In this document: in pieces, positions 1 through 8,585 of the stretch
How positions within the stretch are numbered: position 1 is the first letter of the stretch
How the letters are laid out: each line of letters starts with the position of its first letter
Source of the DNA: JAFDVL01 sp031398365
Lineage (GTDB): Bacteria; Acidobacteriota; Blastocatellia; RBC074
DNA: 32,593 nucleotides
Direction: 5' to 3'
Assembly: GCA_031398365.1 (NCBI GenBank)
Contig: JANNND010000088.1
Location: 1 to 32,593 of the forward strand
The notes under the pieces: generated by a model
Seen by the model: the letters and a program-made list of their open reading frames with translations, nothing else
Told to the model about the DNA's origin: nothing
Database searches by the model: none
Position numbers and translations under genes: made by a program

Positions 1-1
1 G

Positions 2-874
2 ATCCGTATTAGAGTCTTACGTTCCCTGTTCAAAGCATGGAAAGCAGATGTTATTGTCAGCATCATTGGACGATCCAACATTCGCGTCTTATTTGCAGCA
101 CTTGGTCTAAGTACGCCGATTATCGTTTTTGAGCAAATTGATCCTGCCAGAGATAGTCTGAGTCGAGTATGGAGAATGTTGCGTTTGCTGGCTTACGGAC
201 GCGCCCAACGAATCGTGGTACTAACGCAAAGCTTCGCCGCGTACTTTCCACGCTACCTGCAAAAACGTATTCGCGTGATTCCAAATCCAGTCGTGTTGAC
301 AGACGTATCGGCCCCAAAACGGTTATCGGAGCCGAACACCTTTAAGATCATTGCCGTAGGGCGACTGGAAGTACAAAAAGGGTTTGATTATTTGCTGCAA
401 GCCCTGGCCGAATTGAAAGGTACTGCTCAAAACTGGATAGTGACGATCCTGGGAGAAGGTAGTCAGCGACAAAATCTGGAAGCCCTGCGCGCACGCTTGA
501 ATTTAGCGGAGCGCGTTTTCTTTGCAGGCACGGTAAAGGATGTTACAACCAAGCTGAAGCAAAGCGATTTGTTCGTTTTGTCTTCTCGCGTCGAAGGATT
601 TCCGCTGGCACTTTGTGAAGCTATGGCCTGTGGTCTTCCAGTAATTTCTACCAATTGCGCCGCGAGCATTCGAGAAATTGTGCGCGACCAAATAGATGGC
701 ATCATTATTCCGAACGAAGATGTAAAAGCCTTGCGCCAAGCGATTTCAGACTTAATGCAGAACCCGCACCAGTGTCAGCAAATGGCTCACCGCGCCGCAG
801 AAATTATTCAAAGGTTAGACTTGCCTATCATAATGAATAAGTGGGAAACGCTACTGTGTGAAGTAGCTCATTGA
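2..874 (+). CDS. GT4-family glycosyltransferase, 5' end outside window
   Basis: The frame is open from the first bases of the window to a TGA at 872-874, so 290 C-terminal residues are visible and the true start lies upstream. An internal ATG at 176 is not the start, because the frame upstream of it still reads like the acceptor-side half of a GT-B enzyme (a stretch ending in FEQIDPAR). The C-terminal half has the GT4 donor-binding signature: IIAVGRLEVQKGFDYLL, then GEGSQR, then SSRVEGFPLALCEAMACG with the E-x7-E pair, then a conserved proline-valine-isoleucine. Such enzymes transfer a sugar from a nucleotide donor onto the lipid-linked repeat unit at the cytoplasmic face of the membrane. Donor and acceptor cannot be told from sequence. 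It is the first visible member of the polysaccharide locus and lies 18 nt before the CapK-like gene. Confidence 0.9.
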   Translation: MRIRVLRSLFKAWKADVIVSIIGRSNIRVLFAALGLSTPIIVFEQIDPARDSLSRVWRMLRLLAYGRAQRIVVLTQSFAAYFPRYLQKRIRVIPNPVVLTDVSAPKRLSEPNTFKIIAVGRLEVQKGFDYLLQALAELKGTAQNWIVTILGEGSQRQNLEALRARLNLAERVFFAGTVKDVTTKLKQSDLFVLSSRVEGFPLALCEAMACGLPVISTNCAASIREIVRDQIDGIIIPNEDVKALRQAISDLMQNPHQCQQMAHRAAEIIQRLDLPIIMNKWETLLCEVAH

Positions 875-892
875 ATTTACTCAAGATCGTGC

Positions 893-2302
893 ATGCGGGT
901 ACAGGATGTTATGGGTCAATGGTTGAGCGCGTTTACATTTTCGCGCTACTATCCGGGCCGTCAGTTACAAAGCCTCAATTTCCAACAAGGCCTTGAATGC
1001 CGTCGCTCCTTTTATGCTCAATCCGCAGTGGAACAACAGCGCGCGACTTTAGTTTCCCTCCAACAGACCGTTAACTATGCGCGGCGCTATGTTCCTTATT
1101 ACAAGGATAAGTTATCGAGCTTACCGGATGACTTTCCGAGGTCATTTGCTGATTACCGTAGCTTAGTAACACTGGATAAAGAAACGATCAAAAGTCGCAG
1201 AAATAATTTACTGTCGCAAGAGTTCAGCGCCGATCAGCTTATCGCCTGTTCTACCAGTGGCAGTACAGGGGAACCGACTGTTGTATATGCTTCTCAAGCC
1301 GACATTGGATGGAGACTTTCAGGCGAGCAATATTATTACTCGCTCCTCTATAGCCCACGAGGAAAAAGAGTAGGAAGATTGTACGGCGGAGAAATTGAAC
1401 CGGGGCCTTACCCTTTACACTTTAGACGATTAAAAAACTGGGCTTTGAATCGGTTGCAGTATGATTGCCTTACTTTGGACGAAGACTACTTATTACAAGT
1501 TCATCGCGGCTTTACCCAATTCGTTCCTGACATTCTTATCGCTTACTCTTCAGCCATCTACTTATTGGCGTTGACACTCGAACGAAAGCAAATACGTCCG
1601 ATTTACCCCCGGCAAGTAATTTTGTGTGCGGCAGAAAAGCTGGAAAATTATCAGCGCACCGTGGTGGAACGAGTTTTTGGCGTTCCCGTTGTCGAACGCT
1701 ATGGAGCCAGAGATATTGGGCAAATGGCTTATCAACTGCCAGGCCAAGGCCAGGATTTTCAAGTGGATTGTTGCTCCTGCCTCATCGAACCGGATGGCGA
1801 ACCGGATGAAAATGGTATGGCTCCAGTCTTGGTAACAACGTTGCGAAATCAAGCAATGCCGTTGCTGCGGTATCGCATCGAAGACTTGGCGCGTTTCCCT
1901 CTGGATTGGACACCGGAAAGAGTTGTAACGTCCCTCGCAGAAATTGTAGGCAGAACCTGTGATTACATTGTATTGCCCGGAAACAAAAAGGTTTCCGGCG
2001 GAATGATGGACATTCTTTTTCAAGACAAAGATATTAACGCTTATCAAGTAGTGCAGCAGGCCGACGCCAGTGTGCGCGTAAAAATCGTTCCTGGCCCCAC
2101 ACTCAATCTGGCCCAGCGCAAAGATATTCAGCGTATTATCCGCGCGCATCTGGTCGGGGTAGCTGTAGAGTTTGAATACCCCACCGAAATCAAGCGCACC
2201 ACGGCCCACGCGAAGCTGCGGCCTGTGATTTCGCAACTCGCCCTGGCTTCACAAATTCCAGATCATCAATACTTTGAATCCGATGCTTTTTACGCGCCGT
2301 GA
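893..2302 (+). CDS. CapK-like / phenylacetate-CoA ligase-like adenylate-forming protein
   Basis: The 469-residue product belongs to the ANL adenylate-forming superfamily, in the branch annotated as capsular polysaccharide protein CapK or phenylacetate-CoA ligase homologue. Visible motifs are the phosphate-binding loop STSGSTGEPT (about residues 121-130), an ERYGARDIGQMAY core (about 266-278), and a YRIEDLARF segment near residue 328 that corresponds to the conserved Arg/Asp region before the C-terminal lid. No signal peptide or membrane helix is evident, so it should be cytoplasmic. Members of this branch occur in many capsule and exopolysaccharide clusters, where their substrate is usually unknown. 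It may activate an acyl or amino-acid group that decorates the polymer (inference). The ATG at 893 was used; an in-frame ATG at 911 is an alternative. The stop overlaps the next gene by 4 nt. Confidence 0.8.
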   Translation: MRVQDVMGQWLSAFTFSRYYPGRQLQSLNFQQGLECRRSFYAQSAVEQQRATLVSLQQTVNYARRYVPYYKDKLSSLPDDFPRSFADYRSLVTLDKETIKSRRNNLLSQEFSADQLIACSTSGSTGEPTVVYASQADIGWRLSGEQYYYSLLYSPRGKRVGRLYGGEIEPGPYPLHFRRLKNWALNRLQYDCLTLDEDYLLQVHRGFTQFVPDILIAYSSAIYLLALTLERKQIRPIYPRQVILCAAEKLENYQRTVVERVFGVPVVERYGARDIGQMAYQLPGQGQDFQVDCCSCLIEPDGEPDENGMAPVLVTTLRNQAMPLLRYRIEDLARFPLDWTPERVVTSLAEIVGRTCDYIVLPGNKKVSGGMMDILFQDKDINAYQVVQQADASVRVKIVPGPTLNLAQRKDIQRIIRAHLVGVAVEFEYPTEIKRTTAHAKLRPVISQLALASQIPDHQYFESDAFYAP

Positions 2303-3402
2303 AGATCACCTTTTTGATTCGCGCTTTGAATCTAGGCGGGGCACAAAGCCAGATGGTTTTGCTGGCGCAGGAACTTCAGAAAAAAGGACACGAAATCAGC
2401 GTGATTGCGTTTTACGATGGCATTCATAAACAAGCATTGGTGGCAACTGGTGTAACGGTTTATCCCTTGAAGCGCGGACGCTGGGATGTCGTGGGGTTTT
2501 TGTGGCGCTTGGTGAAATTGGTTCGCCATCAGTCACCCGACGTTTTGTATGGCTATTTAGCAACCTGTAATTTGTTATCCAGCTTTCTGCGCCTTGTCAC
2601 GCCAAAGGCAAAATCTGTGTGGGGCGTGCGAACGGCAAATCTCAAGCTTGAGTATTACGATTGGCTGGCGCGCACTCTCAGCTTTATCGAGATGACGCTT
2701 TCCGGTCTGGCATCATTAATCATCGTGAACTCACACGCGGGCCGACGACACCTTTTGCAAGAAGGTGTTTCTGATAAAAAAATCGTCGTTATTCCCAATG
2801 GAATAGACGGCGAGCGCTTTTATCCTGACAGCCAAAAGCGTGCCCAAACACGAGCAGCCTGGAAAGTTGCCGATGATGAAATCCTGATTGGAATTGTGGG
2901 GCGCATTGATCCCATTAAAGAACATGGCGTCTTTTTGACAGCGGCCCATCAATTCAGCCAGGCTTATCCCAAAGCTCGTTTCGTATGCGTGGGTGAAGGT
3001 GTCAATCAGCCTTATCAAGAGAGCCTGCACAAACTAAGTAAGGATTTAAAGTTACAACAAAGGTTGATTTGGACAGGTGCGCAATATGATATGCTCGGAG
3101 CCTATAATGCGCTGGACATCCTGACAAACGCCTCGTCCAGCGAAGGTTTTTCCAATGTGATTGGCGAAGCAATGTTGTGCGGAGTTCCCTGTGTAGTAAC
3201 AGATGTCGGAGACTCCGCGTTGATCGTCGGAGCAATAGGGATTGTCGTCCCTGCGAATAATGCGACGGCGTTGCTAAAAGGATGGGTGCAGTGTTTGCAG
3301 CAAAATCACGCGAACAAACCAATCCGTCAGCACATCGTCGAGCATTTCAGTGTGCAGGAATTGGTGGAGCGAACCGAAGCCGCATTAACGGCGATTGTAT
3401 AA
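2299..3402 (+). CDS. GT4-family glycosyltransferase
   Basis: The 367-residue protein is a GT-B fold, GT4-family glycosyltransferase. The N-terminal domain opens with a glycine-rich acceptor loop (IRALNLGGAQSQM) and the C-terminal domain carries VIPNGIDGERFYPD, IGIVGRIDPIKEH and SSSEGFSNVIGEAMLCG, the last holding the E-x7-E donor-binding motif. Residues TDVGDSALIVG near the C-terminus are shared with the GT4 enzymes starting at 3413 and 11591, so these three form a related subgroup. The start is GTG at 2299, chosen because GTGA overlaps the stop of the CapK-like gene by 4 nt, implying translational coupling. It probably adds one sugar of the repeat unit at the inner membrane. Donor specificity is not readable. 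Confidence 0.92.
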   Translation: MKITFLIRALNLGGAQSQMVLLAQELQKKGHEISVIAFYDGIHKQALVATGVTVYPLKRGRWDVVGFLWRLVKLVRHQSPDVLYGYLATCNLLSSFLRLVTPKAKSVWGVRTANLKLEYYDWLARTLSFIEMTLSGLASLIIVNSHAGRRHLLQEGVSDKKIVVIPNGIDGERFYPDSQKRAQTRAAWKVADDEILIGIVGRIDPIKEHGVFLTAAHQFSQAYPKARFVCVGEGVNQPYQESLHKLSKDLKLQQRLIWTGAQYDMLGAYNALDILTNASSSEGFSNVIGEAMLCGVPCVVTDVGDSALIVGAIGIVVPANNATALLKGWVQCLQQNHANKPIRQHIVEHFSVQELVERTEAALTAIV

Positions 3403-3412
3403 AGAACAACTC

Positions 3413-4663
3413 ATGATTTTACCCAGAGTCACCGAGTACATCACGTCCTCATCCCCGGAAACAACGGGGCTTTCCATAATGAGTTCTCGTCCGATTCGGA
3501 TTACGCACTTAATTACGGGATTAAATACTGGCGGCGCGGAAATGATGCTCTACAAGGTTCTATCGCAGATGAACCGGGATGCCTTTCGCGCAGAGGTAAT
3601 TTCGATGTTGGATGCGGGGACACTGGGAGAAAAGATTGCCCGCCTGGGAATTCGCGTGCGAACGCTGAACATGCGCCCCGGCATTCCCGATCCGCGCGCC
3701 CTCTGGCACTTGGTGCGAATGCTGAAAGAACAGCCGCCGGATTTAATCCAAACTTGGATGTATCATGCCAATCTGATGGGCAGCATTGCAGCCAAACTGG
3801 CGCACGACATTCCCATCATCTGGGGCATTCACCATAGTAATTTCGACCCCAAAAAAAGTAAGCGCAGAACCGTTTGGACGATGAAAGCGGCGGCGTTGTT
3901 ATCCAGCCGTGTCCCGCGAGGAGTAATTTGTTGTGGTGAAGCACCACGGCGTGTCCATATTCAGACGGGGTATGATGCGCGCAAGATGACGGTGATTCCC
4001 AATGGCTTTGACCTGGTAAACTTTCACCCCGATCCATTAGCGCGCATTTCCGTTCGCCGAGAATTAGGGATTCCTACCGCAGCGCCCCTTATAGGCTTAG
4101 TCGCACGCTTCCATCCCAAAAAAGACCACCGAACTTTTATTGAAGCAGCAGGTCTCTTACACCAAACTAAACCAGACACATACTTTGTTCTATGCGGTGA
4201 TGGAATTGGCCCAGAAAACCAGGAATTGGCGCGCTGGATACAGCAGGCCGGAATTAGCGAACATTGTAAATTGCTAGGTATTCGGGAAGACATGCCACGT
4301 CTGATGGCAGCCCTTGATATCGCAACCTCTTCGTCTTCATACGGTGAAGGATTCCCGATTATCCTCGGCGAAGCAATGGCCTGTGGCGTTCCTTGCGTTG
4401 CCACTGATGTCGGAGATTCCGCGCTCATTATTGGCTCAACAGGCCGCATTGTCACCCCTCAGCAACCACAGTCTTTAGCGCAAGCCTGGTATCAGGTACT
4501 GGAACTAACCCAGGAACAAAAAAGCCGTTTGGGGCGAGAAGCTCGCCAGCGCATTGAACAAAATTTCAGCTTACCTGTAATCGTCAGAAGGTACGAAAAC
4601 CTATACAAAGAACTGGTGGTTGGAACTACTCCAGTTTCCCATTATCTTCCCATCGGAAGATAG
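3413..4663 (+). CDS. GT4-family glycosyltransferase, paralogue of the one at 11591
   Basis: GT4 glycosyltransferase of 416 residues from ATG 3413. A TTG at 3395 (422 residues) would overlap the previous gene by 8 nt, and an internal ATG at 3479 sits just before the first conserved strand, so the exact start is uncertain. Domain signatures are THLITGLNTGGAEMMLYK at the N-terminus, QTWMYHANLMG, VIPNGFDLVNFHPD, LVARFHPKKDH, and SYGEGFPIILGEAMACG with the paired glutamates. It matches the enzyme at 11591-12823 almost motif for motif, so the two are duplicates that now flank the polymerase/rml/flippase block. The role is a repeat-unit sugar transfer at the cytoplasmic membrane. A perfect 8-bp hairpin covers the last codons and stop. 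Confidence 0.92.
   Translation: MILPRVTEYITSSSPETTGLSIMSSRPIRITHLITGLNTGGAEMMLYKVLSQMNRDAFRAEVISMLDAGTLGEKIARLGIRVRTLNMRPGIPDPRALWHLVRMLKEQPPDLIQTWMYHANLMGSIAAKLAHDIPIIWGIHHSNFDPKKSKRRTVWTMKAAALLSSRVPRGVICCGEAPRRVHIQTGYDARKMTVIPNGFDLVNFHPDPLARISVRRELGIPTAAPLIGLVARFHPKKDHRTFIEAAGLLHQTKPDTYFVLCGDGIGPENQELARWIQQAGISEHCKLLGIREDMPRLMAALDIATSSSSYGEGFPIILGEAMACGVPCVATDVGDSALIIGSTGRIVTPQQPQSLAQAWYQVLELTQEQKSRLGREARQRIEQNFSLPVIVRRYENLYKELVVGTTPVSHYLPIGR
4643..4662 (+). other. 8-bp perfect hairpin over a gene end
   Basis: TATCTTCC (4643-4650), loop CATC, GGAAGATA (4655-4662) form a perfect hairpin that overlaps the last codons and stop of the glycosyltransferase. It is followed by an A/T-rich stretch but not by a clean U-tract. 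It could be a weak terminator, an RNA-stability element between the glycosyltransferase and polymerase genes, or chance. Confidence 0.35.
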
Positions 4664-4688
4664 ATAAACCTTATCTTTATCTAAACTC

Positions 4689-6059
4689 ATGAGACGAGAA
4701 GTAAAATGGCTGCCAATCATCTTCTTTGCCGCAAGTTGCTTACTTTTATTGCCGATTTCTATTTATCCGGCGGACTGGGCAGGTTGGCTGTTAGTCTATT
4801 TCTCATTTGTGGTTCCGTTATTGTTTACCCGGATCAGGAATGATCGCAAACTGTTACTGATTCTTCTCGTAATTACGGCTTCTCATAACGCAGTGTCTAT
4901 TTATAATGCCTATGGCAGTACTATTTTTGGTGCGGGTGTGGATGCTGTAAAGTTTCAGGACCTAGCCAGAGATTTAGCAACGGATAAACTTCCACTGTGG
5001 TTTACTGAATTTGATACATTAGAAATTGGAGCTACCGCCTACACTCGTTTTCTAGCTTCGTTCTATCGGCTTTTTGGAATCTCTTTATTACTCGGACAAT
5101 CACTATCAGTAATCGCTTATACGCTGTCAGGCGTGGTTTTGATTTATTTGGCAGGCATTCTCAGGTTCAGATTTAAGCGAGAGATGCTTTTCCTGTATGG
5201 CCTTTCAGCACCTGCAATTATCTACTGTTCTATTGTTATGCGAGAGGCGTGGCAGGCATTGTTTTTCCTGCTCGTGGTCTACTTAACAATTAGATTGCGA
5301 ATGTCTCCCTCTATCCTGAGAGTGGTACTGATGTTGCTCTGCGGGTTGGCTTTTGGGCTGCTGCATAATGGCCTATTTATTTATTCTTTACTCTTGTTAG
5401 GAGTAAGTATTTATTGGGGGATGAGTGGCAAATGGCGCAAAGCTACCTATAAAAAAATATTGATTCGCGCGGCGATCTTAGGAGTGGCTTTAGGTGGAGG
5501 GCTGATTTGGTTTTACTTGGGAGGAGAAATTGGCGGGGTCTCAAAAGCTATTCGGACAGGGGATGCAGTAGCTTACACTGAAACCTACCGCGAAAAAGGC
5601 GAGCAGGATGCGGCAGCAAATTATAAAGTAGCGATAGATGCCTCGTCACCCTTGGCTTTCGCTACCTCTAGTACTCTATCCTTTATCTACTATAATTTTG
5701 CACCTTTCCCTTGGCAAGTAACTAGAGCTTTAGATGCGTATGCGGCCCTTGAGGCAATTTTACGATTAGTTTTGATGGCTTATATGTTTAGGCTATGGCG
5801 CAAGGCCCGAGGCGAGCGAAGAAAGAGATATGGTTACTTAATGGTTTGCTATATCAGTTTAGAGTTCCTCTGGGCACTAGGAACGGGAAACTGGGGAACT
5901 GCCACCAGACATCACATAGTAGCGTATGGAGTTTTGATTTTACTGGGTGCACCTGGCTTGGTATATAGCTTGGAGCGTGTACTTCGTCGCCTAAGATTCA
6001 AAAGAAGAGTTCCTCCTTTCAGAAGAGTGGAAATAAAGGGGATAAAGGCTGTCGGCTAA
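4689..6059 (+). CDS. multi-pass membrane protein, candidate polysaccharide polymerase (Wzy-like)
   Basis: The 456-residue protein has about ten hydrophobic helices spread along its length, beginning with one at about residues 9-25, and ends in a basic tail (RRLRFKRRVPPFRR). There is no recognisable soluble domain. A polar loop after the early helices (GVDAVKFQDLARDLA) and a charged MREAWQ segment between helices resemble features of Wzy polymerases and of lipid-linked-sugar GT-C enzymes, both of which use acidic or basic residues in membrane loops. Wzy proteins diverge strongly, so the call rests mainly on topology and on its place in a locus that also has a Wzx-like flippase and no other polymerase candidate. 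The gene looks more A/T-rich than the flanking amidotransferase and rml genes. A GT-C glycosyltransferase is the main alternative. Confidence 0.6.
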   Translation: MRREVKWLPIIFFAASCLLLLPISIYPADWAGWLLVYFSFVVPLLFTRIRNDRKLLLILLVITASHNAVSIYNAYGSTIFGAGVDAVKFQDLARDLATDKLPLWFTEFDTLEIGATAYTRFLASFYRLFGISLLLGQSLSVIAYTLSGVVLIYLAGILRFRFKREMLFLYGLSAPAIIYCSIVMREAWQALFFLLVVYLTIRLRMSPSILRVVLMLLCGLAFGLLHNGLFIYSLLLLGVSIYWGMSGKWRKATYKKILIRAAILGVALGGGLIWFYLGGEIGGVSKAIRTGDAVAYTETYREKGEQDAAANYKVAIDASSPLAFATSSTLSFIYYNFAPFPWQVTRALDAYAALEAILRLVLMAYMFRLWRKARGERRKRYGYLMVCYISLEFLWALGTGNWGTATRHHIVAYGVLILLGAPGLVYSLERVLRRLRFKRRVPPFRRVEIKGIKAVG

Positions 6060-6118
6060 GTGAAGTTCTTACTAATCTATAGTGATCGAAGCTGTTGGGC
6101 TTAACGGACTAAGTAATT

Positions 6119-6934
6119 ATGAACAAAAACGTAGACTTGGCGGGTAAAAGTTTCTGGGAATCTCAATGGTCAGAAAGTGGTGCCACCCTTCCAATCAATG
6201 TTTCTAATGATGGTTTACGAAATTATCAGCGCCGAAAATTTCACGAAAGATTTCAAGAAATTTTCTCCGAGTTAGAAACCCGCGACAAGCAGCTTCTTGA
6301 ACTAGGTTGTGCGTACTCTGTCTGGTTGCCGTATTTTGCTAACGAGTTTGGCTTTAAAGTATCTGGGCTTGATTACTCTGAGACAGGTTGTGCCGTAGAA
6401 AGACAGCTTCTACTCAAAATGAATACTGTGGGGGAAATAGTCTGCGCTGATTTTTTTGCTCCCCCTAAAGAGTGTCTTGAGAAATACGACGTCTTAGTAT
6501 CCTTCGGCGTGGCAGAACACTTTACAGATACTGTAGGTTGCTTACGTGCCTTCTCGCAATTTCTGAAACCGGGCGGAATAATCTACACGTTGATTCCCAA
6601 CATGGTAGGGATCCTTGGTCCTATCGCCAAAATCATAAACCGTCCATTTTATGATCTGCACATGCTTCTCAGTGCAGAAAACCTGGCGGAAGCGCATCGT
6701 CAAGCAGGATTTGCCAAGGTTCAGAGTAATTACTTCATGTCCGTCAATTTTGGCGTCCTCAATAATTTTACAGGCATTGAAAAAGGCTCTGTTAAGTGGG
6801 CGTTGAATAAAGCAATTCTCTATGGATTATTAGGAATCACAGCCTTTACCTGGTTGATCGAAAGTAAAGTGAAAGACTTCAGACCAAATCAGATGTTTTC
6901 ACCATATATTGTTTGTACGGGGTACAAACAATAA
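6119..6934 (+). CDS. class I SAM-dependent methyltransferase
   Basis: The 271-residue protein has a Rossmann-type methyltransferase core. Motif I reads LLELGCAYSVWLPYF, in which the usual G-x-G-x-G is degenerate (GCAYS), followed by the acidic end of strand 2 in VSGLDYSE and the motif around VLVSFGVAEHFTD, then LKPGGIIYTLIPN. This is the general Methyltransf_11/23 type. In this setting it likely methylates a sugar or sugar nucleotide of the polysaccharide, but the target is not readable. The C-terminal region from about residue 215 contains a hydrophobic stretch that may contact the membrane. It follows the polymerase candidate by 59 nt, a small gap with no clear promoter. Confidence 0.8.
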   Translation: MNKNVDLAGKSFWESQWSESGATLPINVSNDGLRNYQRRKFHERFQEIFSELETRDKQLLELGCAYSVWLPYFANEFGFKVSGLDYSETGCAVERQLLLKMNTVGEIVCADFFAPPKECLEKYDVLVSFGVAEHFTDTVGCLRAFSQFLKPGGIIYTLIPNMVGILGPIAKIINRPFYDLHMLLSAENLAEAHRQAGFAKVQSNYFMSVNFGVLNNFTGIEKGSVKWALNKAILYGLLGITAFTWLIESKVKDFRPNQMFSPYIVCTGYKQ

Positions 6935-6952
6935 AGCTGGAATGTTGCCATC

Positions 6953-7501
6953 GTGATAATTTACCCATCTTCTATCCCGCAAGTATCTTTAATCAAGCCT
7001 CAACTCTTTGAAGATTCACGGGGCTTCTTTCTTGAGTCTTATCAATCTGCCAAATTCGCCGATGCTAGAATCTCTGCCCAATTCGTGCAAGACAATCATT
7101 CCGGTTCCAAGCAAGGAGTGTTACGTGGGCTGCATTATCAAATCTATCAACCGCAAGGAAAGTTAGTGCGCGCAATCGTAGGGGAAATTTATGATGTGGC
7201 AGTGGATTTGAGACGGTCTGCGCCAACTTTTGGAAAGTGGGTAGGCCATTATCTTTCAGCCGAGAATCGTCTTCAGATTTGGGTACCGCCTGGATTTGCG
7301 CACGGCTTTTATGTGTTAAGTAAATTGGCAGAAGTGATTTACAAAACGACTGATTATTACGCCCCGCAATTTGAGCGAACCTTACTTTGGAACGATCCAG
7401 CCATCGGCATTGAATGGCCGCTTCTGCCTGACCAAACGCCGATTCTTTCTGCCAAAGATGCTGCGGGGAAACCGCTAACGGAAGCCGAAGCTTTCGATTA
7501 A
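6953..7501 (+). CDS. rfbC: dTDP-4-dehydrorhamnose 3,5-epimerase
   Basis: RmlC/RfbC converts dTDP-4-keto-6-deoxy-D-glucose to dTDP-4-keto-L-rhamnose. The 182-residue length is normal for the cupin-fold family. Diagnostic motifs are FEDSRGFFLESY (19-30), VQDNHSGS then VLRGLHYQ with the catalytic histidine at about residue 61, VDLRRSAPTFGKW, PPGFAHGFYVLS, and YKTTDYYAP with the conserved tyrosines. The start is GTG at 6953, matching the usual short N-terminus before the conserved strand. The rfbB gene follows after 4 nt, then rfbA, giving a tight C-B-A order. The rfbD reductase that normally completes dTDP-L-rhamnose is not in this window. Confidence 0.95.
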   Translation: MIIYPSSIPQVSLIKPQLFEDSRGFFLESYQSAKFADARISAQFVQDNHSGSKQGVLRGLHYQIYQPQGKLVRAIVGEIYDVAVDLRRSAPTFGKWVGHYLSAENRLQIWVPPGFAHGFYVLSKLAEVIYKTTDYYAPQFERTLLWNDPAIGIEWPLLPDQTPILSAKDAAGKPLTEAEAFD

Positions 7502-7505
7502 GGCA

Positions 7506-8585
7506 ATGCAAAATATCCTAGTCACAGGTGGGGCCGGATTCATTGGCTCAACTTTTATTCGCTACCTTTTGCACGCGGATTCGGCGATACAGCTTGTCAA
7601 TTTGGACGCGCTGACTTATGCCGGAAGTCTGAATAACCTGACAGCTATTGCTGCCGACGTCCGCTATTCCTTTATTCATGGCAACATCTGCAACGCCGCG
7701 CTGGTTGCCAATCTTTTACGCGAACACAAAATAGATACGGTTGTTCATTTTGCTGCGGAATCGCACGTAGATCGTTCTATTCACAATCCGGGTCAGTTCA
7801 TCACCACCAACGTTGTCGGAACGCAAACCTTGCTTGATGCGTGCCGTCAAGTTTGGTTAGAAGAGAAAATATTGCCTTTGACAGAAGCGAAGTTTCATCA
7901 CGTCTCAACCGATGAAGTTTATGGCACGCTTAAGCCAAATGATCGGGCTTTCAGTGAAGTCACACCCTACGCACCGAACTCGCCCTATGCCGCATCCAAA
8001 GCGGCGAGCGATCATTTGGTGCGCGCCTATCATCACACGTATGGTTTGCCCGTGACGGTCACGAACTGCTCGAACAATTACGGGCCGTATCAGTTTCCTG
8101 AAAAATTGATTCCGCTGATGATCCTGAATGCACTTGCAGGCAAACCATTGCCGGTGTATGGCGACGGGCAGCAAATCCGGGACTGGCTCTATGTCGAAGA
8201 TCATTGCGAGGCGATCCGGTTGGTGCTAATGCAAGGTCGCATCGGCGAAACCTATAACATCGGGGGCAACAATCAACCATCGAATCTGGAAATCGTGCGA
8301 CAGCTTTGTGATTTGCTGGACGAATTTGTTCCGCACTCTAAACCGCACGAATCGCTGATTCAGTTTGTCGCGGATCGTCCCGGTCACGACCGCCGCTATG
8401 CCATTGACTTAACAAAAATTCACGCTGAATTCGGTTGGCAGCCGCGCGAATCTTTAACGACTGGCTTACGCAAAACCGTCGAATGGTATTTGGCGAATCA
8501 CAGTTGGATCGAAACCATTCAGCACCAAAACAATTATCAGCAGTGGCTAGAGAATAACTATCAGCAACGAGGAGGGTCATTGTGA
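7506..8585 (+). CDS. rfbB: dTDP-glucose 4,6-dehydratase
   Basis: RmlB/RfbB dehydrates dTDP-glucose to dTDP-4-keto-6-deoxyglucose, the branch point for rhamnose and for 4-amino-4,6-dideoxy sugars. The 359-residue protein is an extended SDR with the NAD-binding GGAGFIG at residues 8-14, the active-site triad residues T135-D136-E137 in HVSTDEVYG, and the catalytic YAASK with Tyr161 and Lys165. NNYGPYQFPEKLIPL and RDWLYVEDHCEAI are further family signatures. It sits 4 nt after rfbC and its TGA overlaps the rfbA start by 4 nt, so the three should be co-translated. Length and motifs are complete. Confidence 0.97.
   Translation: MQNILVTGGAGFIGSTFIRYLLHADSAIQLVNLDALTYAGSLNNLTAIAADVRYSFIHGNICNAALVANLLREHKIDTVVHFAAESHVDRSIHNPGQFITTNVVGTQTLLDACRQVWLEEKILPLTEAKFHHVSTDEVYGTLKPNDRAFSEVTPYAPNSPYAASKAASDHLVRAYHHTYGLPVTVTNCSNNYGPYQFPEKLIPLMILNALAGKPLPVYGDGQQIRDWLYVEDHCEAIRLVLMQGRIGETYNIGGNNQPSNLEIVRQLCDLLDEFVPHSKPHESLIQFVADRPGHDRRYAIDLTKIHAEFGWQPRESLTTGLRKTVEWYLANHSWIETIQHQNNYQQWLENNYQQRGGSL

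Noticed and set aside
1562..2236. 224-codon open frame on the minus strand
   Set aside because: It lies wholly opposite the CapK-like gene, shows no domain-like composition, and the plus-strand frame is clearly the coding one.
3395..3412. TTG 3395 as start of the glycosyltransferase
   Set aside because: It overlaps the previous gene by 8 nt without a good ribosome-binding site; ATG 3413 is at least as likely.
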